Assembly: GCA_014529385.2 (NCBI GenBank)
Contig: CM043942.1
Location: forward strand, 65,299,184 to 65,363,183
From: Adiantum capillus-veneris
Taxonomy: Eukaryota; Streptophyta; Polypodiopsida; Polypodiales; Pteridaceae
Direction of reading: 5' to 3'
Length of the DNA stretch: 64,000 bases
Shown here: in pieces, positions 20,285 to 29,456 of the stretch
How positions within the stretch are numbered: position 1 is the first letter of the stretch
Layout: every line of letters begins with the position of its first letter
Translations under genes and position numbers: made by a program
The notes under the pieces: model-generated
Told to the model about the DNA's origin: nothing
Database searches by the model: none
Seen by the model: only the letters and a program-made list of their open reading frames with translations

Positions 20285-23158
20285 ATGCCTCTTGACGACG
20301 TGACCAATGTCCCAGCAAGATCTTCACGCGGTAGGTCTCCAAGGCTTTTCCTACGCCTACCTCAAGAGTATGTTCCGACAAAGAAAACATACTTGGGTAC
20401 ATTACCTTCAGCCAACAAACGCCGTGCTCAAGGGGAGAATAATGTGGATCTTTGGACAGACGGATGCTTGTATCCAAAGGATCCTTCTCTGAATGTTCAT
20501 CCGTCTTTTACAAACATTCCATCACTATTGCAATACGTTGGAAATGGAGAGCAAGGTTTGTTGGGCTACTGCAAGAGACTCAACAAACACGAGATTGCGC
20601 GTTCCGAGATCTACTTGCGTCATTGGCAGTTGCTCAATGGGAGTTTCCACAATCTTCAAGCTCAGATGCAAACAGCTACTAGTGCACTTGAGGAGGTAAA
20701 GAGCACCATCACAACCAAGGAAAATGTAATTAAAAATCTTGAGGATACTCTTTCACACATGAAGAGTACTACCATGGGAGGTAGGGTGAGGAAACGAGAG
20801 TTGTCCGAAATTCAGACTCTTGCACCACGTGGAGGTGCAAGAAAACGAAGGGTGATAGCTATGAGGTAACATGTTCTATCCCTCATGTTGTTTAAGTTTA
20901 ATACGGCTCATCATTGTTGTTTTGGGCAATAGGAACTTCATCCAAGAAACGTGCGGCGGCGAGAATGCATCAGCTAGGGCTACTTTACTTCGTTCTTGTT
21001 TCAATAAAGAGGATTTTATTGGGACGCTTGATGCTCCAGAGGCAAAACACTTGAAAGACGCAATCACTAAGAGAGTTCTTAGAGATTTTTCTAATATTGT
21101 CACTGATCTAGATGTTCAGGATATTTGTGATGCTGTTGGGATTAGTACCAAGGTCTATCAAGCAATACATCAAGTGTTAAAAGATGCATTAAGAAGTCGA
21201 GGAGTCACGGAAAACCTATTCCCACTTCCTCACAGAGTGCAGATTTCCAAGAAGGTTTCAAATGAAGATGTTGTTCACCGCTTAGGGGACTACTTGTATA
21301 TTGAAGACACGATGCCTCTTCAGCCGCTCCGTAGCAAATCACAAGGAAGGAAAGGCTGCGGGAAGGGAAGCGGTGTTGTTTCTAACAGTGTGTTGCGGAC
21401 CGAAGGGTTTGTTTACACCAAATTCAACAATATCTTTGTGGACTTGATACAATTGCAGCAATCCATGGCTGTTTTCTACAATTTGAGTGATGCAGGTTAG
21501 TTTAGAGTTTCCTACATGATCTATGATGTGTCATAACATGCATTCTGAGGCTTTATGTTGTTGGCAGTTCTTGAAGGCAAGCTTGTGTTCGTGCTGAATT
21601 TGGATGAGTGTGTAATTGTTAAAGGGAGAAAGTTGGAGAGAATGAGCATCACGCTTATGAATGAAGCCCTAGCTTATGCCAAGCAATCTTGCAGCTCGAG
21701 TGAAGAGACAAATCCCTCTTTTAGTGTGCAATCAGAGAAGGATATATGGTGGCTTGGTGCAATTGAAGTTCCGAAAGAGACACATGAAGTCCTTGCATGG
21801 ATTTTCAGTAGAATCCCATGGGTCACAGAGGTCATTAAAGCTCAAATAAACGGTGAGAAGCTCATGGTTCCAGGACGTGGGGAGTTTGATGGTGAATGGC
21901 ATTTAGGTGGTGATCTAAAGACCATAAAGTGCATGCTTGGATGCAAACAAGGTGCAAATTCTTTACTTCCCTGTCCATTCTGTACGAAAGGGCACAAGAC
22001 AAGTCGAGCAACTCAAGTGGAAGGTCAGGACGATGATAATGATGACCATATAAATAGGGAGTGGCAAATTTCGGTTCTTTCATGTGATATGCTACAGGTG
22101 CCCAATAGGGATAGCAAAGATCTTGGGTGGAACCCCATAATTCCCTTCTCCCTCAACAATGTTCACTTTTTCACATTGCATGCGTTTATGCGAATATTTG
22201 ATAGGATCTTAAAGCATCACATTGATTATGCTTTCACAATGAAGCCCCTTCAACGGTCAAAAGACTCCTTGTAGGGGGTGGAGACGCTCCTTAATGAGAT
22301 TGGATGTCACCGATCAAGGGTGAACATTGTAGCAGAGACTTGTAGGGAGAAGACATATGAGGTGGCACAGAAGGTTTCCATGAATGGAGCCAAAGCACGT
22401 CGATTTTTCAAGAAGATGTCAAATTCTCCAATGCAGGTATCCAAGGCAAGTGTCGATCTAGCAAGTGAGAAGCGGTGGGAGTTGTGGAAAGATTTGTGTT
22501 CATGCACGACGGACAAAGATCCCAATGTGGAGGTTGCTAACCAACGCAAGCTAGTATGGTCATCCTTTCAAAAGGTTGTGCAATTGATGAATCTTTCAAG
22601 CACCACCGTTGAGCAACGAGAGGAGTTCAAGAAGGTGCTTTATGAATTCACAAAGGCCGCTAAGGACGGATGGTCTGAAATCAAGATTACACACTACATG
22701 GTTTGTTTTAACGGACTTAATATATGTGCAATGTTTGAAAATGTAACTTTTCTATTCGCTTATCTCCTTTTTGGTTGTTTTAGCACATTCTCTATGCGCA
22801 TGGTGCATACTTCATGGACCGCTATGGCTCGCTTGATATATGGAGTACACAAGGCATGGAGAAGTCCCACTATCGAGCAAAAGGAGTCTACTTCAAGAAT
22901 ACTCGGCATGGTGGTGGTAGTTCACACTCCAACTACCTCCAAGAGATGTTTAATTGGTTTTTTAGGCACACCTTTGGGAGAACTCGTACTATTGAGAAAG
23001 CAAGAGAATCGATGTTAGCAAAGCAGTTACGCAACGCTTCCCGTACTGCAGCATCCGAGAAGTGGAAACGCTCGCGAGCGTCCCTCGGCCACGAAGCTTG
23101 GCGTGCAACTAAATATCGAAAAGGTAGCATTTGGGTGTCGCATCAGCTGTCCGCATGA
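20285..23158 (+). pseudogene. Block E D-D-E transposase-like gene, four exons, one internal stop
   Basis: Exons inferred from GT-AG borders that keep one frame: 20285-20865, 20933-21495, 21568-22700, 22784-23158, total 2652 nt (883 codons plus stop). N-terminal part: basic, with a coiled coil (LEEVKSTITTKENVIKNLED) and a KKR-like cluster. Core: LVFVLNLDECVI (Asp about 394), then WHLGGDLKTIKCMLG (Asp about 497) followed by the zinc-binding pair CPFC (about 517-520), then HAFMRIFDRIL, and after the last intron MDRYGSLDIWSTQGMEKSHY (Glu about 785). The G-G-[DI]-L/K box, a C-x2-C between the catalytic acids and a 'GS…W…QG-x-E' box resemble the layout of RAG1/Transib and CACTA-related D-D-E transposases and uncharacterised eukaryotic proteins. 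TAG at 22272-22274 interrupts exon 3, probably from CAG. Family assignment is tentative. Confidence 0.6.
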
Positions 23159-23299
23159 TCCAGGTTTAGTTGTTCAATTCAATTGCTTTATTTGAGTTTC
23201 ACTCAATTGGCCGCATAGTGTGAAAGGGCCCAAATCTCAAAAAAACCTATTTAAAGGTTGAAGGGGCTCATTTTGTCATCTTCCCTACTAGGTGCAACC

Positions 23300-24161
23300 A
23301 TGGCACGAACAAAACAAATGGCTGGGATTGCATATCCAGAGGGGCCGGATGGCCAACGACTCAAAGGTACAGCACATAAGCTGGAACTTCACAAGCTCAA
23401 GGTGAAGTCCACACAGAAGAAGCTGGAGCTTCAAATCAGCATGGCCAGTCCTCTACAGCAGCAAAAGAGAGACGTAAGCATCGTCTTGTTGTCTATTCAT
23501 CGGACTCCAACAATTCTGATGGCAACAAGGAGGATGAGAGCGACCAGAGCAAAGAAACAAACAGCCAAAAGCAGCCGTCAGAAGGCTCCGAAGAGACACA
23601 AACGGATGAAGATTCCCCATGGGTTGGCGTCCAAATACAAACTTATCAGGCTCACATGTCTATTGGGGGTAAGACACTTCCTAAAGGGAGTGGACCTACA
23701 CCATCCCATCCGGTCGATAGTGAAGAGCACGAATCAGATGGAGAGTGGGTGGAATCCGATTATGAGGTGTTGGAAGTGCCTGTGTAGAAAAAAAGAGAAA
23801 GAGCATTGTCTACAAGAAGAGGAAGCAAGCTGCCCCGACTCGTGCCAAAAATGCACCTCCACGTCGACCTCAGAAGGTACAAAAGCGCAGCCGTGATTTT
23901 GCGGAGATTCGACACTATCAAAAGAGCACCGAGATCTTGATTCGGAGGGCCCCTTTTGCAAGGCTATGCAGGGAGGTTTTGCAATTGTACAACACTCAGT
24001 TTCAGATGGGTGCCGTGGCCATAGAGGCAGTCCAAGAGGGAGCAGAGCATTATTTAACTGGCATATTCAAGGATTCTAACCTCTGTGCCATCCATGCAAA
24101 GCGTGTAACCATTATGCCCAAGGATATGCAGCTTGCTCGCCATTTGCGCCATGAGGAGTAG
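23300..24161 (+). pseudogene. Histone H3-like gene with charged insert, inside block E
   Basis: Starts ATG with MARTKQMAG, the canonical H3 N-terminus ARTKQTA with Thr6 as Met. The C-terminal frame (about 23890-24161) gives the whole H3 fold: [18 protein letters not shown] (alphaN), [10 protein letters not shown] (alpha1), [17 protein letters not shown] (alpha2), then [20 protein letters not shown] (loop 2, alpha3), ending RHLRHEE. Loop 1 has the length of ordinary H3, not the longer loop of centromeric CENH3. Between tail and fold are about 190 residues of acidic then basic sequence ([43 protein letters not shown]). This is best read with a frame change near 23370 and another near 23785, so the gene is broken or has unrecognised splicing. 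It starts 141 bp after the transposase-like gene, same strand. Confidence 0.75.
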
Positions 24162-24210
24162 CTTGTAATTAGGCATCAACCTTTTTGTATTTACGGAACT
24201 CCAAGATTGG

Positions 24211-24322
24211 GAAGAATTTGAATACAAGCGTCTTTTGATTCTATATCCCACTCTGTGCATTGTATTGGAAATAATTTGAATATAAGCGTCTTTTATTGTA
24301 TACCCCAGTGCGCATTGTATTG
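24211..24322 (+). repeat. Tandem repeat of about 56 bp after the H3-like gene
   Basis: Units 24211-24267 and 24268-24322 share AATTTGAATA, AAGCGTCTTTT and GCATTGTATTG. They lie in the probable 3' untranslated region of the H3-like gene. Confidence 0.7.
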
Positions 24323-24546
24323 TTTTAATTCTGTACCATGCAATGTAGCATTGGTTCAAGTTTTGTCTACCTTCTACTGTATGTATGTAGCCATTAGCTT
24401 GTTATTGTGAAAAATTGCCTACGTTTAGCACCTTGGCTAAGTGGGGCATGCACTTCCTGATGTATCCATGCTATGTGACTCACTATTGCATGGAAAAAAC
24501 ATCTACAAAGTGTTCAAAATGGCTTGGAATGCCCCCAAGCTGGCTG

Positions 24547-24610
24547 CCACAAGGGCGCGCATTTGGGGCTTCCAGAGGCCTATGGATGGACATAATGCGC
24601 GCCCTTGTGG
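24547..24610. repeat. Hairpin 1 of block E (17-bp perfect arms)
   Basis: CCACAAGGGCGCGCATT (24547-24563) pairs perfectly with 24594-24610 around a 30-nt loop. With one mismatch the arms extend to 22 bp (24542-24615). Hairpin 2 at 25113-25176 has the same arms, so they are copies of one unit: a very short inverted-repeat element or a structural signal. Confidence 0.9.
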
Positions 24611-24755
24611 AAGCCTCTCCTAGTGCTTTGCTGACACTCTCCAGTGGTTTCCAGACAATTTTGACAAGCAATAAGTATGTTTTGTTTGCTTCAATGCTTC
24701 AATTAGCATAGATGCTGCTGCAATTCATCCCCCCTTAGTCCATGTCAGTCCTAAA

Positions 24756-25090
24756 CTCCAGAAAGGGCTTAGATATTTCCACAAAGTTTACTCTTGTGGT
24801 TTGTTAATACAACTTTAGGTATCTGGGGCAAGATGGGCTTAAGGTTACCTGGGTATCCATGTCTTCATGCTTTGCAGCTGGGTATTATTGTCTTCTCACT
24901 CTGTTTTGTAACTGGATATGCTCCTATTCTCCAAGAAGGGTTTAGATATTGCCACAGTTTTGTGGTTTGTTAATACATCTTTAGGTATCTGGGGCAAGAT
25001 GGGCTTAAGGTTACCTGGGTATCCATGTGTTTCTCTTTTGCAACTGGGTATTAATTCCTGGTCACTCTGTTCCGTACTTGGGTATGCTCT
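24756..25090 (+). repeat. Two direct repeats of about 170 bp between the hairpins
   Basis: Unit 1 (about 24756-24927) and unit 2 (about 24928-25090) share TTAGATATT, GTGGTTTGTTAATACA, CTTTAGGTATCTGGGGC and GGTTACCTGGGTATCCATG. They are flanked by the two hairpins and lie between the convergent gene pairs. Confidence 0.85.
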
Positions 25091-25110
25091 TAGATGTGTC
25101 CAATTTCATC

Positions 25111-25178
25111 TGCCACAAGGGCGCGCATTTGCACACTTCATCTGCTGATGGAAAGCCCTAATGCGCGCCCTTGTGGCA
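25111..25178. repeat. Hairpin 2 of block E (19-bp perfect arms)
   Basis: TGCCACAAGGGCGCGCATT (25111-25129) pairs perfectly with 25160-25178 around a 30-nt loop. The arms are the same as in hairpin 1 but the loop differs in sequence while keeping its length. Confidence 0.9.
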
Positions 25179-25413
25179 GCATTGTTTAGGGACTTCCAAG
25201 CCCTTTACTAGGCACATACATAACTTTGGAAGCCTAGATATAACAAAGTATACATTTTTTAAATTTTAATGCCTGCCAAACCCTTTAGTAGTCATAGGAA
25301 AAATTATGGTGCTTCTCATACACAATGGAAGCCCAACATATAAGAAATTTAAAACCTTGCAAGAAAGAGAGTCATAGATAGCAAAAAGTAGTTTCATTAA
25401 AGAAATCAATGCT

Positions 25414-26974
25414 TTACATGATATCCATCTTTTGCTTTAGGATCTTTCTAATTACAATTTTCTGGAGCTTGGCCTTTTGGGGTGGCTCCCTGTCAAGTAA
25501 AGTGGTTGTGATTTCTTGGGTGTCATTAACCCCTACAGCTTGGTTCATGTCGACATGGGAAATAAGGCGCCCGTGAAAGTTTACACCGAAAGTGGATATT
25601 GCAAAATATTTCTTTACAAGCACTACAAGGTTGGCCGTTTGGGAATGTGTTGTTAAACACAACGCCTTGGAGAGTGAACGGAGAGCAAAAATGTTGTAGT
25701 GACCATTGTGAGAGTAGTCGGCATGGACAAACACCACGACACCAGTGGGAAGTGTGCCGAGGTAGTGAGCAAGTTCCGCTTGAGGTCCGAACGGCGTCCT
25801 CCTCCCCCCTGACCGTTGGGCCCAGGCGTCAACCTCCAGAACATCCTGCAGAACATAGGTTTTCTGAGATATGGCACAGAATTATGATATAACATTAACA
25901 AAATCATTTGTAACAATCAAATGTAAGTGAGCATCTATACCTCTTGTCTACGATCCTCCTCATCGGCATCCGGGTGCAAGTAAAGATCCACGCTTGACTT
26001 CCCCTTTGGATCAAGCAAAACAGGTGTTGCAGCAGGTGGTGGTGAATCCACTCTTGCGCGTTTAGCCAAACACATGGCTTGCACGGCCACAAACTCCTCC
26101 TTAGAGACCTTGGCCTGCTCGGCCGCTGCCACCTCGGCTTGTGCGATTGCCACTGTGTCCGCCAAAGTATTCCCCATGGGCAGTAGGAGATAATCGTCAT
26201 GGGAGGTGGTGGTATCAAGCTCAAACTTTCCATGGGCATCGAGGATGGCGAAACACTTATCCATGCGAATCTCAAAGGATTTCTCCAGATCGTGCATAAA
26301 CACAAACTCCTCCCCACCCACCACAATGGAGGAGAAGCGGGTAATCTCTACCTCAGGGATGGAATCCCGAGTGGTGGTTCCTTCTGGCGGTCCCGAGGAT
26401 GAACCGACTGATGGAGAGGCCTCCAAGAGGCCTTGAATCCCTACAGGGTAGGTCAAGGCAAGCGTCCTCTCCTCTGCGGATGAGTCAATGGCCGTGGGCT
26501 TGGGGTCCTTCACATCAGCCAATACCCCACCGATCTGCAAGTGAGGTAGCACTACGTCAGGGCCTGCTGGGCACTCGTAAAGGAGGAAGATCATTATGGA
26601 CTGAACAGAGAAAAAAGTGTTTCCGATCCTTCCCTTACGCATTGCTCGCACATCATCTGCTTCAAGCCGCACATATTGTCCGGTGGGTTGTGCTATGGTG
26701 GCAAAGCGTGCAAGCCGCTGATGAAATGGACTGTCCCCTTGGTAGATGTGGTGGAGAAGGCCTTTAGGGACCCATTGCCCTGGTCGGTTTGGTAACTCAA
26801 CAATGAATCTCCCAAGCACATGGAAATGTATGAAGTAATGTGCTCAAGAGATTGAGAGTGGAGGGTCAAGGTGGTTTCCAAATCAGGTTGGGTTGTGAAA
26901 AATGCTTGAAGCTCAGGGCGATTGGCATGCCCAACCTCAATAAGGAATGCATCTAAAGCACTAGTAGCAGCCAT
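25414..26974 (-). pseudogene. Block E minus-strand gene 3, function unknown, spliced, one frameshift
   Basis: Starts MAATSALDAFLIEVGHA at 26974. After a one-base frame change near 26820 it continues LGRFIVELPNRPGQWVP to 25941, where GT follows CAAGAG. An intron 25846-25940 ends CTGCAG, and the last exon (25845-25414) reads DVLEVDAW, GVVVFVHADYSHNGHY and ends KQKMDIM. In all about 500 residues. A central Ser/Pro/Thr-rich stretch and an Ala/Glu-rich helix (IAQAEVAAAEQAKVSKEE) precede a basic CLAKRARVDSPP. No known domain recognised. It is convergent with the H3-like gene and lies 300 bp downstream of gene 2 on the same strand. Codon choice and clean introns suggest it was once a real gene. Confidence 0.5.
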
Positions 26975-27016
26975 GTCTTCTCTTTGCGTGATTGGGTATG
27001 CTAGGTCTCTCTGCAA

Positions 27017-27353
27017 TGCTGGGATGAAAATGGTGAAATGAGGAGGTGGTCCTCCTTATATAGACATTTCTATCTCGAAAAAAATAAAAAATATGGATTT
27101 AAAAAATAAATTTACACCACCTTAAAACTCAAGTACAAAATCAAGTACAACACCTTAAAACTTTTCAAAATCTTTAATAAAATATCCAATATATAAACGA
27201 TTAAAGTTACAAGCCAATTCACTTAGACAAGATGATTTCGTCTGTAGCCCAATCTTTGTAAACAAGCATAGTGGCCTCCATCCGCCTTCCAATCTATACA
27301 ACCAAAAATGGGCAATCCAAATACAAAAAGCCACAGAAAATAAGAAAAGGTAG
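27017..27353. other. AT-rich spacer between the two minus-strand genes of block E
   Basis: No coding frame or motif recognised. It would hold the end of gene 2 and the promoter of gene 3. Confidence 0.4.
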
Positions 27354-28543
27354 CTAAGGAAGCACAAAGCAGACCTTGCGTTGTTCTAGTTTGAAACTTG
27401 CATTACCGACATCCTCGAATCCCATTATGACAAAGTGTTCCCGAAGATTGGCAAGAGTCCAATGCGGATTCACTGCAACCACCTCCACCTCATTATTGGG
27501 CATGCGGACACGAATTTCAAAGGATTGAATCTCTTCGGCTGTCAGCTGCAAGGGTATCCATTTGCCACGTTTGTGCATCCACCTCTCATAGCTAAACCGT
27601 GCATACAAGGTGCACCTTGCTTTCAAATACCGAAGGCAAAGTTGTGTGGGGGACACATTGCACTTATAACGGTCACCATCATGCAAACCATCAACATAGC
27701 CCCAATTGACACCTAAAATGGTGTCCATTGCATCTATGTCAACTTCTTTGCAAACACACATTGTTGGTGTTTCTACAATCAGTAGAGAGCGTAATGCATG
27801 CACAAAAAAATGAATGGGACAATGCCAACTGAGACCCACTGATCTCGTTGCCTTACCAAACTTTAGGGACCCTTGGAAATCTTGCAGCACCTTGCGCTTG
27901 AAAGAAAGCAAAGCCCAATGGTCTGGAGTTGGCCATTCTGCACTCTGCAATGAGGGTGTCTCCACGGCTTCTAACCTACCATAGCTTTGGCTTGACTTCG
28001 GGACCACGTACTTGTGGGAGTACATGAATATTCGCTGCTCGGTAAGTTTTTTCGATGAAACATTAGGAAACATAAGCTCCCCAATGTGAGCATGCACAAT
28101 CATGAACGTGCCTGAGAGGCACTCAAGCGGCTGCTCCTCAACTAAGCTGGATGGAAAAACATCTTTACAAATGTCCTTAGTTAAACATAATGATCACATA
28201 AACGTAAACATGACATATGCATGGGATAGCTAAACCATGAAAACTTACAATGAGGTGCAAATTGAGTAGAAGCTCTCTTGAGGTGGAGCTCAGCTGCACT
28301 GTAGACGTGTTGCACAATGGCCACCATTCCGGACTTTGTTTCTTTGAATGTCAATAGCCGGCCCTTCCAATGACGTTCCAATACGCCTCGACACCGTATG
28401 CGATGAGGGCCAGCACGTGACGGTTGCATGTAGGTCCATGCACCCTTCTTGAACACTTGTGGGATCCATACCCCCTCTGAGTCTTTTGTATTGTGCAACA
28501 CAATCTTCTCTATCTCTGGTTTGGGCCGTCTATGCGTGGACAT
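27354..28543 (-). CDS. Block E minus-strand gene 2, function unknown, two exons
   Basis: Exon 1 is 28543-28249 (MSTHRRPKPEIEKIVLHNTK to the codons before GTAAG). An intron 28163-28248 ends TTGTAAAG, and exon 2 runs from 28162 without a stop to TAG at 27354-27356. The joined frame is about 365 residues. Visible stretches are GTFMIVHAHIGELMFPN, a central Cys/Trp-containing part (LSWHCPIHFFVHALRSL, GVNWGYVDGLHDGDRYKC) and a C-terminal EIRVRMPNNEVEVVAVNP followed by HWTLANLREHF, which looks like a small beta-grasp (ubiquitin-like or PB1-like) fold. That fold guess is weak. It is the only gene in block E without an evident lesion. A GT at CGCAAG|GTCTGC near its end could be another donor, so the true end may differ. 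Confidence 0.5.
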
Positions 28544-28920
28544 GCTTGGGAAGTTGGGCTTAGGAAGGTATTTGAAAGATTTGAGTACTGTGTAGAGAGA
28601 ATGAGGAGCTGAGGGGAGGGTGAGGTGAGCTGCCTATGGTGGCTTTGGTGGCTTTGACAGTGGAGATAGAGAAAGAGAGGAGTGAGAGGTAGAGAGGTAG
28701 AGAGGATAGTGGAGCTGTGGGCTATGGAGTGTGGGACTGTAGAGGGTTGATGGAGGTGTGAGAGAAGGGGGAGCTATGGAGAGAGAGGAAGAGAGTGGTG
28801 GAAAGATTTTGGCTATGGCTGCCTTGACTGTAGAGAGAGAATGGGAGGAGGGAGAAGAGGGAGAGTGTGGGAGAGAAAAGTAATGAGGGAGAGAGAGAAA
28901 AGTGGATTTTGGGGGGAAAA
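28544..28920 (-). promoter_or_regulatory. GA/CT-rich upstream region of block E gene 2
   Basis: Plus-strand GA-rich repeats (GAGAGGTAGAGAGGTAGAGAGG and similar) give a CT-rich leader on the minus strand, a common pattern near plant transcription starts. No TATA box was fixed. Right of it the sequence changes abruptly into copia reverse transcriptase. Confidence 0.35.
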
Positions 28921-29390
28921 ATTGTGGCTTTGGCTGTGTCTAGCTTACATGATCTTGAGGAGCCTCTATCCTTTTATGAAGCACAGAATTCAAAAAATTG
29001 GATGGCTGCCATGCAATCAGAATATGATGCACTGATAGAAAATGACACATGGACTTTATGTGATTTGCCTTCTGGCAAAAATGTCGTTGGTATGAAGTGG
29101 GTTTTTTTGGAACGCAAGCCGGATGGTGAGATCGATCGCCATAAGGCTCGACTTGTTGCAAAGGGTTATGCATAGAAAAAAGGCATAGATTATGAAGAGA
29201 CTTTTGCTCCCACTTGTCGTATGACTACTTTGCATTTTCTATGTGCATTGGCAGCTCATTTTGGTATGTACATCAATCAGACATTGTTACTGCTTTTTTG
29301 AATGGTGGCATATTTGAGGAAGTTTATGTAACGTAACCTTGCGGTTTCGTCATAAAAGGAAAACAGGACAAAGTGTGCAGATGTAAGCAT
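28921..29390 (+). pseudogene. Inverted first half of copia C reverse transcriptase
   Basis: Plus-strand copia sequence: AVSSLHDLEEPLSFYEAQN, WMAAMQSEYDALIENDTWTL, KNVVGMKWVFLERKPDGEID, then a TAG where A has QQK, then FLCALAAHFG. It ends exactly at the codons for KCADV/CRCK, the point where the other half stops at 19637. All other parts of copia C are on the minus strand, so this piece has been inverted. About 100 bp present in copia A between its start and the integrase linker are missing. Confidence 0.88.
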
Positions 29391-29456
29391 TAGGAAAAAT
29401 ATGGACTCTCCTTGGGCCTTTTTGATTAGTGAAGGCTTAAGGGAGAACCAATAAGT
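29391..29456 (-). repeat. Second terminal repeat of block E, moved by inversion
   Basis: Reads CATTAGGAAAAA then TATGGACTCTCC and TTGGGCC, matching 19638 onwards. It continues for about 66 bp before minus-strand copia sequence resumes (GTGTGCACCAGCC). It is the far end of block E carried along in the inverted segment. Confidence 0.65.

Larger units (their letters stand above)
19638..28920. mobile_element. Block E: putative DNA transposon carrying a D-D-E-like gene and a histone H3-like gene
   Basis: Non-retroviral 9.3-kb insertion in copia C. Its left end reads inward CATTAGGAAAAA, one A, ATGGACTCTCC. The same sequence with two or three changes occurs at 29391, next to the other half of the broken reverse transcriptase. 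If the segment from about 28921 to 29456 is turned back, the two copies become terminal inverted repeats and the copia halves abut exactly (…AGCCTT|CTTACATC…) with no base lost. Inside are a plus-strand four-exon gene, a plus-strand H3-like gene and two minus-strand genes. No target duplication of 2 or more bases is visible. A compound insertion is an alternative to a single transposon. Confidence 0.65.

Noticed and set aside
23734-23961. Minus-strand frame across the H3-like gene
   Set aside because: Overlaps the H3 fold on the other strand; composition is a shadow.
23300-24161. Interpretation of the H3-like gene as centromeric CENH3
   Set aside because: Loop 1 has the ordinary H3 length and the alpha3 region is canonical ([11 protein letters not shown]); CENH3 usually has a longer loop 1.
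26199-26767. Overlapping plus-strand frames over block E gene 3
   Set aside because: Shadows of the minus-strand frame, which has consistent splice sites and protein-like composition.
19638-29390. Clear 5-bp target duplication around block E
   Set aside because: Left flank ends CCTTC and right flank begins CTTAC; these do not match, and the copia sequence rejoins without any duplicated base other than at most one C.
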